A stretch of 64,000 bases of DNA from Jannaschia aquimarina (GTDB lineage Bacteria > Pseudomonadota > Alphaproteobacteria > Rhodobacterales > Rhodobacteraceae), in contig NZ_JYFE01000023.1 of assembly GCF_000877395.1 (NCBI RefSeq), forward strand, positions 28,665 through 92,664, read 5' to 3'. Of the stretch, positions 29,404-38,531 are shown piece by piece (the first letter of the stretch is position 1; each line of letters opens with the position of its first letter). The notes beneath the pieces were generated by a model that saw nothing but the letters and a program-made list of their open reading frames with translations, was not told the origin of the DNA and ran no database searches. The position numbers were made by a program, and so were the translations under genes.

Positions 29404-29793
29404 ATGATCGGCCAATTGGCTCGCTTTGCCGGCATCGGACTGCTTGCCACGCTGACCCATGTGTCGGTTGCGCTGCTTGCTTCGTCACTCATCGGCTTCG
29501 GCCCTCAGGCGGCAAACTTCGCCGGGTTCCTCTCCGCGGTGGCGCTCTCCTATTTCGGACATGGCCGCATCACCTTTCGAGCGGAGATGGTTCACGAATT
29601 CCACGGACCTCGCTTTCTTGTCGCTTCGATGAGTGCCCTGTTGCTCTCAACGGCCTTGACCCAGATTCTGACCGTCTGGCTCGGAGCGCATCTGGCAGTG
29701 GCAATGGCCGCGGTTGGCGTGGTCGTCCCGGCTGCGAGCTTTTTGCTCTACAGGTTCTGGGTCTTTCCTCAGGATCAGGCCACAGGCCCGTAG
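29404..29793 (+). CDS. GtrA-family flippase-like protein
   Basis: A 129-residue membrane protein with four helices, of the GtrA family. LARFAGIGLLATLTHVSVALL, FAGFLSAVALSYFGHGRITF and ASFLLYRFWVF are the typical stretches. GtrA proteins are thought to flip the undecaprenyl-phosphate sugar made by GtrB. It follows the GtrB-type gene on the same strand, so they probably act together. Its last 19 bases overlap the converging gene at 29775. Confidence 0.9.
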   Translation: MIGQLARFAGIGLLATLTHVSVALLASSLIGFGPQAANFAGFLSAVALSYFGHGRITFRAEMVHEFHGPRFLVASMSALLLSTALTQILTVWLGAHLAVAMAAVGVVVPAASFLLYRFWVFPQDQATGP

Positions 29794-31397
29794 ATCGCCA
29801 GGGTCTCCGTCTGGATTGCACTCGGCAGTCCATCGCATTGGGGTGCGGCCTCGCCAGCGACGAGCGGGCGAACGTAATACTCCGCTCCGACCTCGTTCAG
29901 GATGTCTTCCATATACTCGCAGGTCGCCGCACGACGGGTCGCTTCGTCCCAAGCCTGAGCACCCAACCAGCCCTCCAAAGTCTCGACGTCCGGAGCAGGT
30001 CGCGTCACCTGGTCGATGCGCGTGCGTGTCAGCGCCGCTTGTTCGGGCTGGGCGACCGAGAAGAGCTTGAAATCGACATAGGCGCTCCGCTGGGCGTAGT
30101 GGCGAAACTCCATCAGGCTGACGGGGATCACGAACAGCGCGTCGACCGGCGTCTCTGTCCGGATCCGCTCCAGGGCAATGCGGCTCGATTCCGGCAGGGG
30201 TGGAGGCAGAGGGCGCGCCGGAAACAGCAACACGAGCGATGTGGCGAGGCCGATTGCGAGAAGTTGTCGAGCACGAACGACTCGATCCAAAAAGATCATG
30301 CCGATCCCAAGCGCAAGCAGCAGCATCCCGGCTGGCACACCGTTCAAAACAGCGAGCGCGGCAAGCAGGGCGACCATCGCAAGGGCCACCGGCTCCCGTA
30401 GCCGGTCATGGACGGCGGCAATCGCAAAGACGGGCCCCAGAACAAAGCCCAACGAGCTGGACCGGGTCGCATCGAGGATGAAGAAACCGACCCAATCCGT
30501 GATCTGCCACTTGTAGACAATTAGGGTGACCAGATGCAGCGCCGTCAGGGCGGCCATCGCTCCGACGGCGAACCGCCCCCCCGCGCGTCCGGTGCGAAGC
30601 ATCAATGCGGCTCCGGCCCAGCCCGCCAGAAGATACAGGGATGTGAGCCCGATATGAGACCAGGGCGGGTCATAATGCGCTGGCGAACGGAATCGGTATG
30701 CATCCTGGATCAGATCGATCTGCGTATTCGCATCAGAGGTCGCGATCATCGATCCGAGGATCGGAATGGCCGCCGGTATGGCGACACCGATCGCTGCCGC
30801 AGCCATCGGCAGCGTATCGCCCGGCCTCTGGAACAGGGCACCCAGACCGACGATCGCAGCGCCGTGAAATGCCGTCATGGGTTGGGCGTAGGCGGCCACC
30901 CCAAGCAGGATGCCAGCCAGCCAGACCCGCCGGGCCAAGGCCATCGCGACGGCTCCGAGGACCAAGGCCAGTGCAACATTGTGGTGATGGAAGAACGGCG
31001 AGATCAATCCACCGAAATGCCCCCGCCCCAACCCGGGAAGCGCAACGACGACGCCCAGGCCCACGACAACCGGCAAGGCCCATGCAGGTGCACCCAGCCG
31101 GCGCAGGATGGCCAGAACGGCAACGGCAACCGCCCCTGCCAAAACCCAGACCGCGATCCGAAAGACCGGCTCGACCCCCGGTCCCCAGAGACCCAATCGA
31201 TAGATCGCCTCGTAGACCAGTGCATGGTTCGAGAACATGCGCAGTTGCTCGTCACGCGGAAACAGCGATGGGTCGAGGCGGATCTCGGTCAGAGGCGCAT
31301 AGGCGAAATCATCTCCGAACGGGAACGGTGCGTACCCGATGAAGCTGTGCGCCAACAGGCCCAGCGCCAAAGCGAAAAGGATCCCCTGCCAGTTCAT
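29775..31397 (-). CDS. Large multi-pass membrane protein, GT-C-like
   Basis: The 540-residue protein has about eleven hydrophobic segments. The loop after the first helix contains FPFGDDFAYAPL, an adjacent acidic pair as in GT-C glycosyltransferases, and later HFGGLISPFFHHHN. A soluble C-terminal region of about 130 residues includes ALFVIPVSLMEFRHYAQRSAY. I do not recognise the family. It converges on the GtrA gene, whereas the other large membrane protein (26393) diverges from GtrB. Either could be the third, acceptor-specific component of a Gtr-type modification system. Evidence for this is only context and general topology. Confidence 0.62.
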   Translation of the reverse strand: MNWQGILFALALGLLAHSFIGYAPFPFGDDFAYAPLTEIRLDPSLFPRDEQLRMFSNHALVYEAIYRLGLWGPGVEPVFRIAVWVLAGAVAVAVLAILRRLGAPAWALPVVVGLGVVVALPGLGRGHFGGLISPFFHHHNVALALVLGAVAMALARRVWLAGILLGVAAYAQPMTAFHGAAIVGLGALFQRPGDTLPMAAAAIGVAIPAAIPILGSMIATSDANTQIDLIQDAYRFRSPAHYDPPWSHIGLTSLYLLAGWAGAALMLRTGRAGGRFAVGAMAALTALHLVTLIVYKWQITDWVGFFILDATRSSSLGFVLGPVFAIAAVHDRLREPVALAMVALLAALAVLNGVPAGMLLLALGIGMIFLDRVVRARQLLAIGLATSLVLLFPARPLPPPLPESSRIALERIRTETPVDALFVIPVSLMEFRHYAQRSAYVDFKLFSVAQPEQAALTRTRIDQVTRPAPDVETLEGWLGAQAWDEATRRAATCEYMEDILNEVGAEYYVRPLVAGEAAPQCDGLPSAIQTETLAIYGPVA

Positions 31398-31490
31398 AGG
31401 TCCCGTCGGTCATCCCCGTCAGGCGGTTCTGACGCGCTCGCCGCAGAGCATCAAGCTGATGGCATTCGAAATCCCGAACCGTGGCAAGCG

Positions 31491-31508
31491 AGCCGCCGAA
31501 CGGCGGCT
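31491..31508. terminator. Hairpin beyond the mannosidase gene
   Basis: AGCCGCC and GGCGGCT form a perfect 7-base stem with a GAAC loop. It lies about 80 bases after the alpha-mannosidase stop (read leftward) and upstream of the 540-residue membrane protein. No T-run follows in either direction, so the terminator call is tentative. Confidence 0.35.
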
Positions 31509-31589
31509 TCGGGACACGTGGCCTAAGCTCAGCGACCACGGAGATACCTACGACCGTCGCACCTCCGCCGCCGAAATCCTTCCCATGAC

Positions 31590-34500
31590 CTAGAGCCGCA
31601 GCCTAAGCGTCAGGATTTCGTAGTTTCGCAGGGACACGGCAGCCTCGCCCTTCGTTAGCGTAATCGGTTCGCTCTCCGTCTCCAGTAGGCCGCAGCGCTC
31701 TACGCTTCTGACGGCCGGATCGAAGCGAAGCGTGACCGGCCCGTTCGTGTTGTGAGCCTCGTACAACCGTACGATTATTCCCTCACCATCCTCGGCCGGC
31801 TTGATCGTTTCGATCACGATACGCTGGCTTTCGCATTCTACGATCGAACCGCGTGAACCAGCCCCGTCACCCGATCCGGCATAAACGCGCGGCTGAAGAT
31901 TCAACGCATAGGCCTCGCGGCGGACGTCCACGCGCGTGTCTCCTTCGTGAGGCAAGAGCGCGTAGGTAAAGCGATGATGCCCCTGATCCGCCGTGTTATC
32001 TGGCATCGTGGCCGACTTGATGAGCGAAAGCCGAAGGACATCGCCGCGGACGTCGTAGCCGTACTTGCAATCGTTCAGAAGCGCGACGCCGTAGTCACCT
32101 TCGCTCAGATCGGCCCATTTCTGGGCAGGCACTTCGAATTGCGCGGCGTCCCAACTGGTGTTGCGGTGCCCGGGCCGGTCGATCTGCCCCCACTGGATGT
32201 CGAACTCCGCACGAGAGGCACGGACGGAGACGGGGAAGGCCGCCTTGAGAAGGAGATGTGTCTCGTGCCAATCGACATCCGTGTCGAAATCGATCCGCGC
32301 CGAATGGCGGGTCAGGCTGATGCGCTGCGTCAGGCGTGACTGGCGGAATGCACGCGTCAACTGGATCGTCGCGCGCAGTGGACCGGTTTCCACGACGTCC
32401 ATCTCGTTGAGCGCGGTCACGACCTCACCGCGATCCTCGAAGAAGATGTCGATGTCCCAGGCGTCCCAACTGATGGGCCGATCCTCGAAGAGCTCCAGCT
32501 TGTTCCCGAGAGCACCGTCCTTGAGGACCTCGCGCCCCCTGCGCTTGTCCAGGATTGAGGTGATCATCCCATGGTCACCAAAAGTGACGCGCAGGACCGC
32601 GTTCTCCAGAATCGCACCGCCGTCGGGCGTCCGCATCGCGGTCGCGCCCTGCGGTTCCGTCGCTGGACCCGATGACGGGTAGAGTGGCCGCGTGGAAAGC
32701 GGAACGCCGGCAGGAAGCTCGACGAGAACGCCGTCTTCGATTGACTGCATGGGTAAGGACCCGCCGCCGGCTTCCGCCACCGGCCCCGCCCCATTCGGGA
32801 GCTTGACGAGCCGCGCCCCCGGCAGAGGGGCCGTGTCCAGCACCAAGTAGGCCGCGTCCTGCGGGGCGATCGCCTTGGCCGCACGGTCCAGCACAGCCTC
32901 GACCGATTGCGTGATGCGAGCGAAGTCTCGTCTAGCATCCTCGAAGACGACGGGGACAGAGGTGCCGGTCAGGATATCGTGGAACTGCATCATGCAGAGC
33001 AGCCGCCATTCTTCCGTGAGATCTTCGGGTTCGCGGCCGCCCATCATCGCCAGCGACATCGCAAGTTCCGCGTCGTGGAGCAGCACTTCCGTCTTGCGGT
33101 TGGCACGCTTGATCCAGCCGTTCCCGGTCAGAACGCCGCGATGCCCTTCGAGGTAGAACTCGCCTTGCCAGGTCGGGAGTGCGGGCGCTTCTTCTTCGAG
33201 ACGCTCGAAGTAACGGCGGACGGTGGATTGTACGACCCGCGGCGCGCCCGGCATCATCTCGTAGGATTTTGCCCTGCGGATCAATTCGTCCGTCGGGCCT
33301 CCGCCGCCGTCGCCGTAGCCATAGGCAATCAGCAATTCGCGAACGCGATCCTTCATCGTGTTCCGGGACCAGGTTCCGACCACCTCGCCGGCAGTCAGGT
33401 CGGACTTGTAGTTGGTCGGGAACGGCAGATGCTGAACAGTGCGGGGTGTCGTCAGAAACTGCGCCAGCACGCGGGATCCATCGATCCCCTCCCACCAAGT
33501 CGTCGACGCCGGCATCTGGTTGTACTGGTTCCAGTTCACCTTGTTGGTGACGAACCAGCGCAGCCCGGCCTGAACCATCAGTTGTGGCAGACAGGCCGGA
33601 AAGCCGAACGTGTCGGGCAACCAGAGAACCGGAGCTTCCGCGCCCGGGCCGAAAGTCTCGTCGCAGTACCGGCGGGCGAGCAAAAGCTGCCGGACCAGGG
33701 CCTCGGCGCCCGGCATGTTGGCATCGGGCTCGACCCACATGCCCCCCAGGATCTCCCAGCGGCCCTCGGCCACCCGTTTGCGGATCCCCTCGAAGATCTC
33801 GGGATAGTCCTCTTGCGTCCATGCATAGAGCTGGGGCTGCGAATGGGAGAAGTGGAACGCGTCGTACTTCTCCATCAGCCGGAGGACGTTGGAATATGTG
33901 CGTGCGTTCTTCTGGCGGATCTGAGCCGTCGGCCAGAGGTAGGCCACGTCCATGTGGGCGTGACCTGCCGCATGGAGCGTGACGTCGAGAGGCGGCCCGG
34001 CCCGGCTGAGACCCTCTTTCAACTTCTGCGTCGCGGGCAGAATGGACGCGCGAAATGCGTCCTCCATGGGATCGCGGGTATCCAGAACGAGAAACGCGGA
34101 ATCGAGCGCCGACAGGATCGCGTGTTTTTCCGGCCGGTTGTCATTCATCTGCGCCGACAGGTCGAGCGCGGTCTCGGCCAGCATGATCAGATCCTGAAGG
34201 TCGCAATCGACGTCGATCACCGCGCATTCACGCAGGAAGAGTTGTGAGCGGTCGCGTGGATCGGGCGGCCAGCTTGTCAGGCCTGTCCAGCCGTGAAGGA
34301 GCACCTCGTGCGATTGCCCATCGACGAAGCGCCGCGGGATTTCGATCGTATGGTGATAGCGATCCGCGGACGCGATCGTAGTGCCGTCGATGTGCAGCAA
34401 TCCTTCCGGATGGGTGAAGATGTCGCCGGCGACGCCGAGCGGAAAATGCAGTGCCGCATCCTGCCAATCCGCCGGCACGGCGAATTGCGACCGCAGGACG

Positions 34501-34715
34501 AAATGCAGGTTCTGCCCCCCCCAATAGCTTTGCCAGTCAAGGATTTCGCCAGGCGCCTCCCTGGCGGAAACAGACAAGTGGGGCGCGACGGTCGCGTCGG
34601 GGAGTTCTTCCAGACGAAACCGATCTATGGGGCGCCGCTGCTTTGCGATGAGGGGTCTGATCAGGCGCAGGCGTTGCGCGATCTTCTCGGCGGTCAGACG
34701 CTGTCGGTGAGACAT
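31590..34715 (-). CDS. GH38-family alpha-mannosidase
   Basis: The 1041-residue enzyme cleaves terminal alpha-mannosyl residues. Motifs are HAHMDVAYLWP (zinc ligands H252, H254 region and D256) and the nucleophile-containing WVEPDANMPGAEALVRQLL with D331. LWLPDTFGFPACLPQLM and QFHDILTGTSV follow, all in the order seen in GH38. No signal peptide: cytoplasmic. It starts six bases after the ABC ATPase gene stop, so it acts on what the Opp-type transporter imports. The C-terminal half is the usual beta-sandwich, and it is slightly longer than the common bacterial form. Substrate is probably a mannosyl-oligosaccharide or mannosyl-glycoside. Confidence 0.95.
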   Translation of the reverse strand: MSHRQRLTAEKIAQRLRLIRPLIAKQRRPIDRFRLEELPDATVAPHLSVSAREAPGEILDWQSYWGGQNLHFVLRSQFAVPADWQDAALHFPLGVAGDIFTHPEGLLHIDGTTIASADRYHHTIEIPRRFVDGQSHEVLLHGWTGLTSWPPDPRDRSQLFLRECAVIDVDCDLQDLIMLAETALDLSAQMNDNRPEKHAILSALDSAFLVLDTRDPMEDAFRASILPATQKLKEGLSRAGPPLDVTLHAAGHAHMDVAYLWPTAQIRQKNARTYSNVLRLMEKYDAFHFSHSQPQLYAWTQEDYPEIFEGIRKRVAEGRWEILGGMWVEPDANMPGAEALVRQLLLARRYCDETFGPGAEAPVLWLPDTFGFPACLPQLMVQAGLRWFVTNKVNWNQYNQMPASTTWWEGIDGSRVLAQFLTTPRTVQHLPFPTNYKSDLTAGEVVGTWSRNTMKDRVRELLIAYGYGDGGGGPTDELIRRAKSYEMMPGAPRVVQSTVRRYFERLEEEAPALPTWQGEFYLEGHRGVLTGNGWIKRANRKTEVLLHDAELAMSLAMMGGREPEDLTEEWRLLCMMQFHDILTGTSVPVVFEDARRDFARITQSVEAVLDRAAKAIAPQDAAYLVLDTAPLPGARLVKLPNGAGPVAEAGGGSLPMQSIEDGVLVELPAGVPLSTRPLYPSSGPATEPQGATAMRTPDGGAILENAVLRVTFGDHGMITSILDKRRGREVLKDGALGNKLELFEDRPISWDAWDIDIFFEDRGEVVTALNEMDVVETGPLRATIQLTRAFRQSRLTQRISLTRHSARIDFDTDVDWHETHLLLKAAFPVSVRASRAEFDIQWGQIDRPGHRNTSWDAAQFEVPAQKWADLSEGDYGVALLNDCKYGYDVRGDVLRLSLIKSATMPDNTADQGHHRFTYALLPHEGDTRVDVRREAYALNLQPRVYAGSGDGAGSRGSIVECESQRIVIETIKPAEDGEGIIVRLYEAHNTNGPVTLRFDPAVRSVERCGLLETESEPITLTKGEAAVSLRNYEILTLRLRL

Positions 34716-34721
34716 CGGGGA

Positions 34722-36464
34722 TCAGTCCACCCCCAGAGAAAACCCGGGGATCGTACTCCTCAGGATCATCTCGTGCCGGCCGTCGATCCGCGCCAGCTCT
34801 GCGAGCCCGGCCTCCGCATCCTCGGACGAGCCCCAGTCCCGGTCGAGATCCGGCCACGGGATCGAGGAGATGAGCAGCTTCGTATACGCGTGTTGCGGAT
34901 CGCCGATCACGTCCTTTGGAGGTCCGGCCTCGACCACATGCCCCTTGTACAGGACCATCACATAGTCCGAGACATGATACGCCGTCGCGAGGTCATGGGT
35001 GATGTAGACGATCGAGATCCCGTGCTGGTCCTTCAGGTCATGGATGTTTTTCAGGATCGTCGCCCGAAGCGACGCGTCGACCATCGAGACCGGCTCGTCC
35101 GCGATCAGCAGCTTGGGACTTAGCATCAGGGCGCGGGCCACGATGAGGCGCTGCCTTTGTCCACCAGACAATTGGTGCGGATAACGCCCCAGCACGGTTT
35201 CGGGGGCGAGACCGACCGCACGGCACGCATCCTCCATCGCCTGTTGAACGTGCGCAGGTCCCTCGGAGAGGCCGAACCGCTCGAAAGGAAACTTGAGTGC
35301 GTGGTTGACCCGGTAGAAGGGATTGAAGCAGGCATAGGGGTCCTGAAAGACCGCCTGCACGTCCTTGCGGAAGGCCAGCGCCTCGGGTGCGGATTGCCGG
35401 TTGATGTCGTGACCCTTGAATAGAACTGCCCCGGTTGACGGCTCGTTGAAGCCCAGCATCAGGCTGCCCATCGTCGACTTTCCGGATCCCGACTGCCCGA
35501 CGATCGAGATGATCTTGGGCTCCTCGCCATCGAGAGAGAAGCTCATCGGATGCAGAGCCGTCACCGCGCCGTACGTCTTGGACACGCTGCGCAGTTCGAG
35601 CAGCGGCGTTCCGTCTTCGGTCGCGTAGCCTTTGGCCGGGGTCGCGGGCTTCGGGTCCAGAAAGCTCTCGCCCCCCACAAGCGGAACCGAAGAGATCAGT
35701 TCACGCGTGTAGGGGTGCTGCGGGTCTTCGATGATCTGGCGGACCGGCCCGAACTCGACCAACTCGCCCTTCTTCAGGACGCCGATCTCATCGACCGATT
35801 GGGCCATCAGGCCCATGTCGTGCCCGATCAGGATCAGACCGGCACCGATCTTCCCCTGCACGTCCCGCAGGGTCTGCATCACGTGGCGCTGCGTGATGAC
35901 GTCCAGTGCCGAAGTCGGCTCGTCGGCGATGATGAGATCCGGATCGAGGCAGACCCCGATTGCGATGCAGACCCGCTGCTTCATGCCTCCGGACAATTCA
36001 TGCGGGTAGAGTTGCCCCACGATATCGGGATCGAGGCCCACGCTTTCCAGCGCGCGGTTCGAGCGCTGCCGCAGCTCTTCCTCCGCCATCGCACCTTCAT
36101 GCGCGACGATCCCGTCCCAGATCTGGTTCTCGATCCGCATCACCGGGTTCAGCGAGTTCATCGCCCCCTGAGGAATGTAGCTGATTCGGGACAGACGCAC
36201 GTTGCGCATGTCTTCATCGGACAGCTTGAGCAGGTTGCTCTCCGGCAAGGAGTGCAAGTGGATCTCGCCGCCAGAAACGAAGCCCGGGGAGGCCAGCATC
36301 CGCATCGCTGACAGGGCTGTCGTCGTCTTGCCGGACCCGCTTTCGCCGATAAAGCCGATGCGGCGGCCCTCTCCGATCGACAAGGATACATCGGTCACCG
36401 CATGGACGATGCCGGTCGAGGTCGGGAAGTCGATGGAGACGTTCTTGAAGTCCAGAATGGTCAT
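34722..36464 (-). CDS. Fused double ATP-binding subunit of peptide/Opp-type ABC transporter
   Basis: The 580-residue protein contains two complete nucleotide-binding domains, equal to OppD and OppF in one chain. The first has GESGSGKTTTALSA, LSGGMKQRVCIAIG and LIIADEPTSALD. The second has GQSGSGKSTMGS, LSGGQRQRLIVARA and LLIADEPVSMVD; here the usual serine-alanine before the final aspartate is replaced by methionine-valine. The ATG at 36464 follows AGGA. A GTG at 36479 overlaps the permease stop as an alternative start. Fused OppDF forms are known in alphaproteobacteria. The mannosidase gene follows at once. Confidence 0.93.
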   Translation of the reverse strand: MTILDFKNVSIDFPTSTGIVHAVTDVSLSIGEGRRIGFIGESGSGKTTTALSAMRMLASPGFVSGGEIHLHSLPESNLLKLSDEDMRNVRLSRISYIPQGAMNSLNPVMRIENQIWDGIVAHEGAMAEEELRQRSNRALESVGLDPDIVGQLYPHELSGGMKQRVCIAIGVCLDPDLIIADEPTSALDVITQRHVMQTLRDVQGKIGAGLILIGHDMGLMAQSVDEIGVLKKGELVEFGPVRQIIEDPQHPYTRELISSVPLVGGESFLDPKPATPAKGYATEDGTPLLELRSVSKTYGAVTALHPMSFSLDGEEPKIISIVGQSGSGKSTMGSLMLGFNEPSTGAVLFKGHDINRQSAPEALAFRKDVQAVFQDPYACFNPFYRVNHALKFPFERFGLSEGPAHVQQAMEDACRAVGLAPETVLGRYPHQLSGGQRQRLIVARALMLSPKLLIADEPVSMVDASLRATILKNIHDLKDQHGISIVYITHDLATAYHVSDYVMVLYKGHVVEAGPPKDVIGDPQHAYTKLLISSIPWPDLDRDWGSSEDAEAGLAELARIDGRHEMILRSTIPGFSLGVD

Positions 36465-36475
36465 CGCGCGTCCTG

Positions 36476-37426
36476 TCACAAGCGCCGTAGGCGCGGGTTC
36501 GACACTTCATCGAGCCCGAGGTTCACCAGCAGAAGCCCGATGAACATCACCGCCAGCAACAGCGTCGGGATGCCCCACCACCACCACAGGTTCTGGATCA
36601 GCGCGCCCGAGTTGATCGCATCGTAGATCACCCGTCCCAACGTCGGGATGCGTTGGGGACCGAGACCCAGGACCTCCAGTCCCACAGCCGTCACGATGGA
36701 TGTCGTGACATTCGCGATGAAGGATCCGAAGAGGTAGGGTACGAGGTTCGGCAGCATCTCGCGGAACATGATGTGCCACGTCGATGCGCCGGACAGGCGG
36801 GCCATCTGCACATAGCCCGACTCGCGCATCGACAGGACCTGCGCACGGATCAGCCGGGTGGGCGATTGCCAGACGAAGCACGCGATCAGGATCGCCATGA
36901 TCGTCAGCGAGATGTCTCCGTAGGCCGCCTGAAAGACGACGAGGATCAGAAGCGGCGGGATCGTGATCATCACGTCCGACCCGACCCGGATCACGTCGTC
37001 GGTCCGGCCACCGATGAAGCCTGCCGAGAAGCCGAGGAAGATGCCGATGGACATCCCGATCAACGACGCCAGCACACCCACATAGAGCGAGTTCGGCGCC
37101 CCGACGATCAGCAGGGCGAGAATGTCCTTTCCGGTGACGTCGGTTCCCAGCGGATGCGCCCAGGATCCGACCTGCCCGCGCAGGTTCTCAATCCCCACCG
37201 GGGCCTGTCGCGGCAGACCGGAGCCGGTGAAGACCATCTCTGTATCCCAGAAGATCCGACCGAGGATACCCAAAGCCACGATCCCCAGCAGCAGGCCGAG
37301 GCCCCATAGCAGCTTTGGGTTCAACCACGGATTCTCGAACCGCTTCATCCGGCGCAGCTGCGCACGGGAAAGGCCCGTCATGTCCGGTGCGGCAGTCTCG
37401 GGCGCGGCGGCATTCCTGTCTTCCAT
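36476..37426 (-). CDS. Opp-type ABC transporter permease (DppC/OppC type)
   Basis: A 316-residue inner-membrane permease with about six helices and a cytoplasmic N-terminus (MEDRNAAAPETAAPDMTG). HPLGTDVTGKDILALLIVGA is the OppC signature after the first helix. The ATPase-contacting EAA-like loop is ESGYVQMARLSGASTWHIMF. Starts three bases after the OppB-type permease stop. Works with the gene at 37430, the substrate-binding protein at 38532 and the fused ATPase. Confidence 0.94.
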   Translation of the reverse strand: MEDRNAAAPETAAPDMTGLSRAQLRRMKRFENPWLNPKLLWGLGLLLGIVALGILGRIFWDTEMVFTGSGLPRQAPVGIENLRGQVGSWAHPLGTDVTGKDILALLIVGAPNSLYVGVLASLIGMSIGIFLGFSAGFIGGRTDDVIRVGSDVMITIPPLLILVVFQAAYGDISLTIMAILIACFVWQSPTRLIRAQVLSMRESGYVQMARLSGASTWHIMFREMLPNLVPYLFGSFIANVTTSIVTAVGLEVLGLGPQRIPTLGRVIYDAINSGALIQNLWWWWGIPTLLLAVMFIGLLLVNLGLDEVSNPRLRRL

Positions 37427-37429
37427 CGC

Positions 37430-38437
37430 TCAGGCTCCGTGCCGGATGCGGGGATCGACCAGCGGATAGACCAGGTCGACGAGGAAGACCGAAACGGCCG
37501 TCATCAGGATGATCACGAACGACACGCCTTGGATCACCGGATAATCCTGCGTGAGGATCGCGTCGTAGAGCAGCTTTCCCATCCCCGGATAGGCGAATAT
37601 GCGCTCTACCAGGACCTGCCCCGCCACGAGCATCCCGATCTTGAGGGCGAAGGCCGTGATCTGCGGGAGGATCGCGTTGCGGATCATGTAGCGGTAGAGG
37701 ATGTAGCGCGGACGCAGGCCCTTGGCCTTGGCGAGCGTCGTGTAGTCCTCGCCCTGCACCCCGATCATCAGCCCGCGCATCCCCAGCGCCCAGAACCCGA
37801 ACGTCACGACGACGATGGAAAGCGCCGGCAGGAAGCCGTGATAGAGGACCGAGGCCGCGAAATCGAAGGTCCAGCTCGGCTCGACATTCAGGCCGTATGG
37901 CCCGGAAAGGGGAAACCACCGAAGCTGTGTCGAGAATATGTACATCAACAGCAGACCGGAAAGGATCGGGGGAACCGAGGTGAAGACCATCGCCGCCGGG
38001 ATCGCGACTTTCCAGATCCGGGGTGTGTGTTCCCACACCATCAGCGCGCCAAGCAGGTTGCCGATCAGGAAGGTGATGACCAGCGAGATCAGCATCAGGC
38101 CGATGGTCCAGGGCAATGCGTTGCCGATCATCGCCGCCACGGGGGTCGGGAAGCTGGCGGTCGACAGGCCGAAATCGAAGGTCAGCGTGTTCCAGACATA
38201 GAGAAGGTATTGCATCGACAAAGGCTGATCGAGGCCGAAACTCTCGCGCAGCTGCGCCAGGATCTGGTCCGCATTCTCGACCGACCCGCCGCCCGAAGCC
38301 ATCCGCCCCAATGCCGCCGAAGCCGGATCGAGCCCGGAGAGGCGCGGAATGATCCAGATGAGCGTCGCGGCGATCACCACGGTCAGGACGAGCGTCGTGA
38401 TCCGATTCGCAAGGTAGCCTGCCGGTATGCGTCCCAT
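37430..38437 (-). CDS. Opp-type ABC transporter permease (DppB/OppB type)
   Basis: A 335-residue permease with an N-terminal helix (YLANRITTLVLTVVIAATLIW), six helices in total and the coupling loop GEDYTTLAKAKGLRPRYILY. It is the OppB-like half of the channel. The ATG at 38437 is preceded by GAGGAGG; 20 further in-frame codons upstream would overlap the 12-base hairpin and are not expected to be translated. Ninety-four bases separate it from the preceding binding-protein gene. Confidence 0.93.
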   Translation of the reverse strand: MGRIPAGYLANRITTLVLTVVIAATLIWIIPRLSGLDPASAALGRMASGGGSVENADQILAQLRESFGLDQPLSMQYLLYVWNTLTFDFGLSTASFPTPVAAMIGNALPWTIGLMLISLVITFLIGNLLGALMVWEHTPRIWKVAIPAAMVFTSVPPILSGLLLMYIFSTQLRWFPLSGPYGLNVEPSWTFDFAASVLYHGFLPALSIVVVTFGFWALGMRGLMIGVQGEDYTTLAKAKGLRPRYILYRYMIRNAILPQITAFALKIGMLVAGQVLVERIFAYPGMGKLLYDAILTQDYPVIQGVSFVIILMTAVSVFLVDLVYPLVDPRIRHGA

Positions 38438-38468
38438 TGCGGACCTCCTCCCCGCGCTCCCTCTGGGT

Positions 38469-38500
38469 GCCATGGGCCGCTGATCTCGGCGGCCCATGGC
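38469..38500. promoter_or_regulatory. Intercistronic 12-base hairpin between SBP and permease genes
   Basis: GCCATGGGCCGC (38469-38480) pairs perfectly with GCGGCCCATGGC (38489-38500) over an eight-base loop. The site lies between the binding-protein stop (38532, minus strand) and the permease start (38437). Such hairpins can shield the upstream mRNA or stop part of the transcripts, giving more binding protein than permease. No T-tract follows on the minus strand. Confidence 0.75.
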
Positions 38501-38531
38501 GGGTTTGTTCGGGCGCCGTCGCGCCGGGGCG

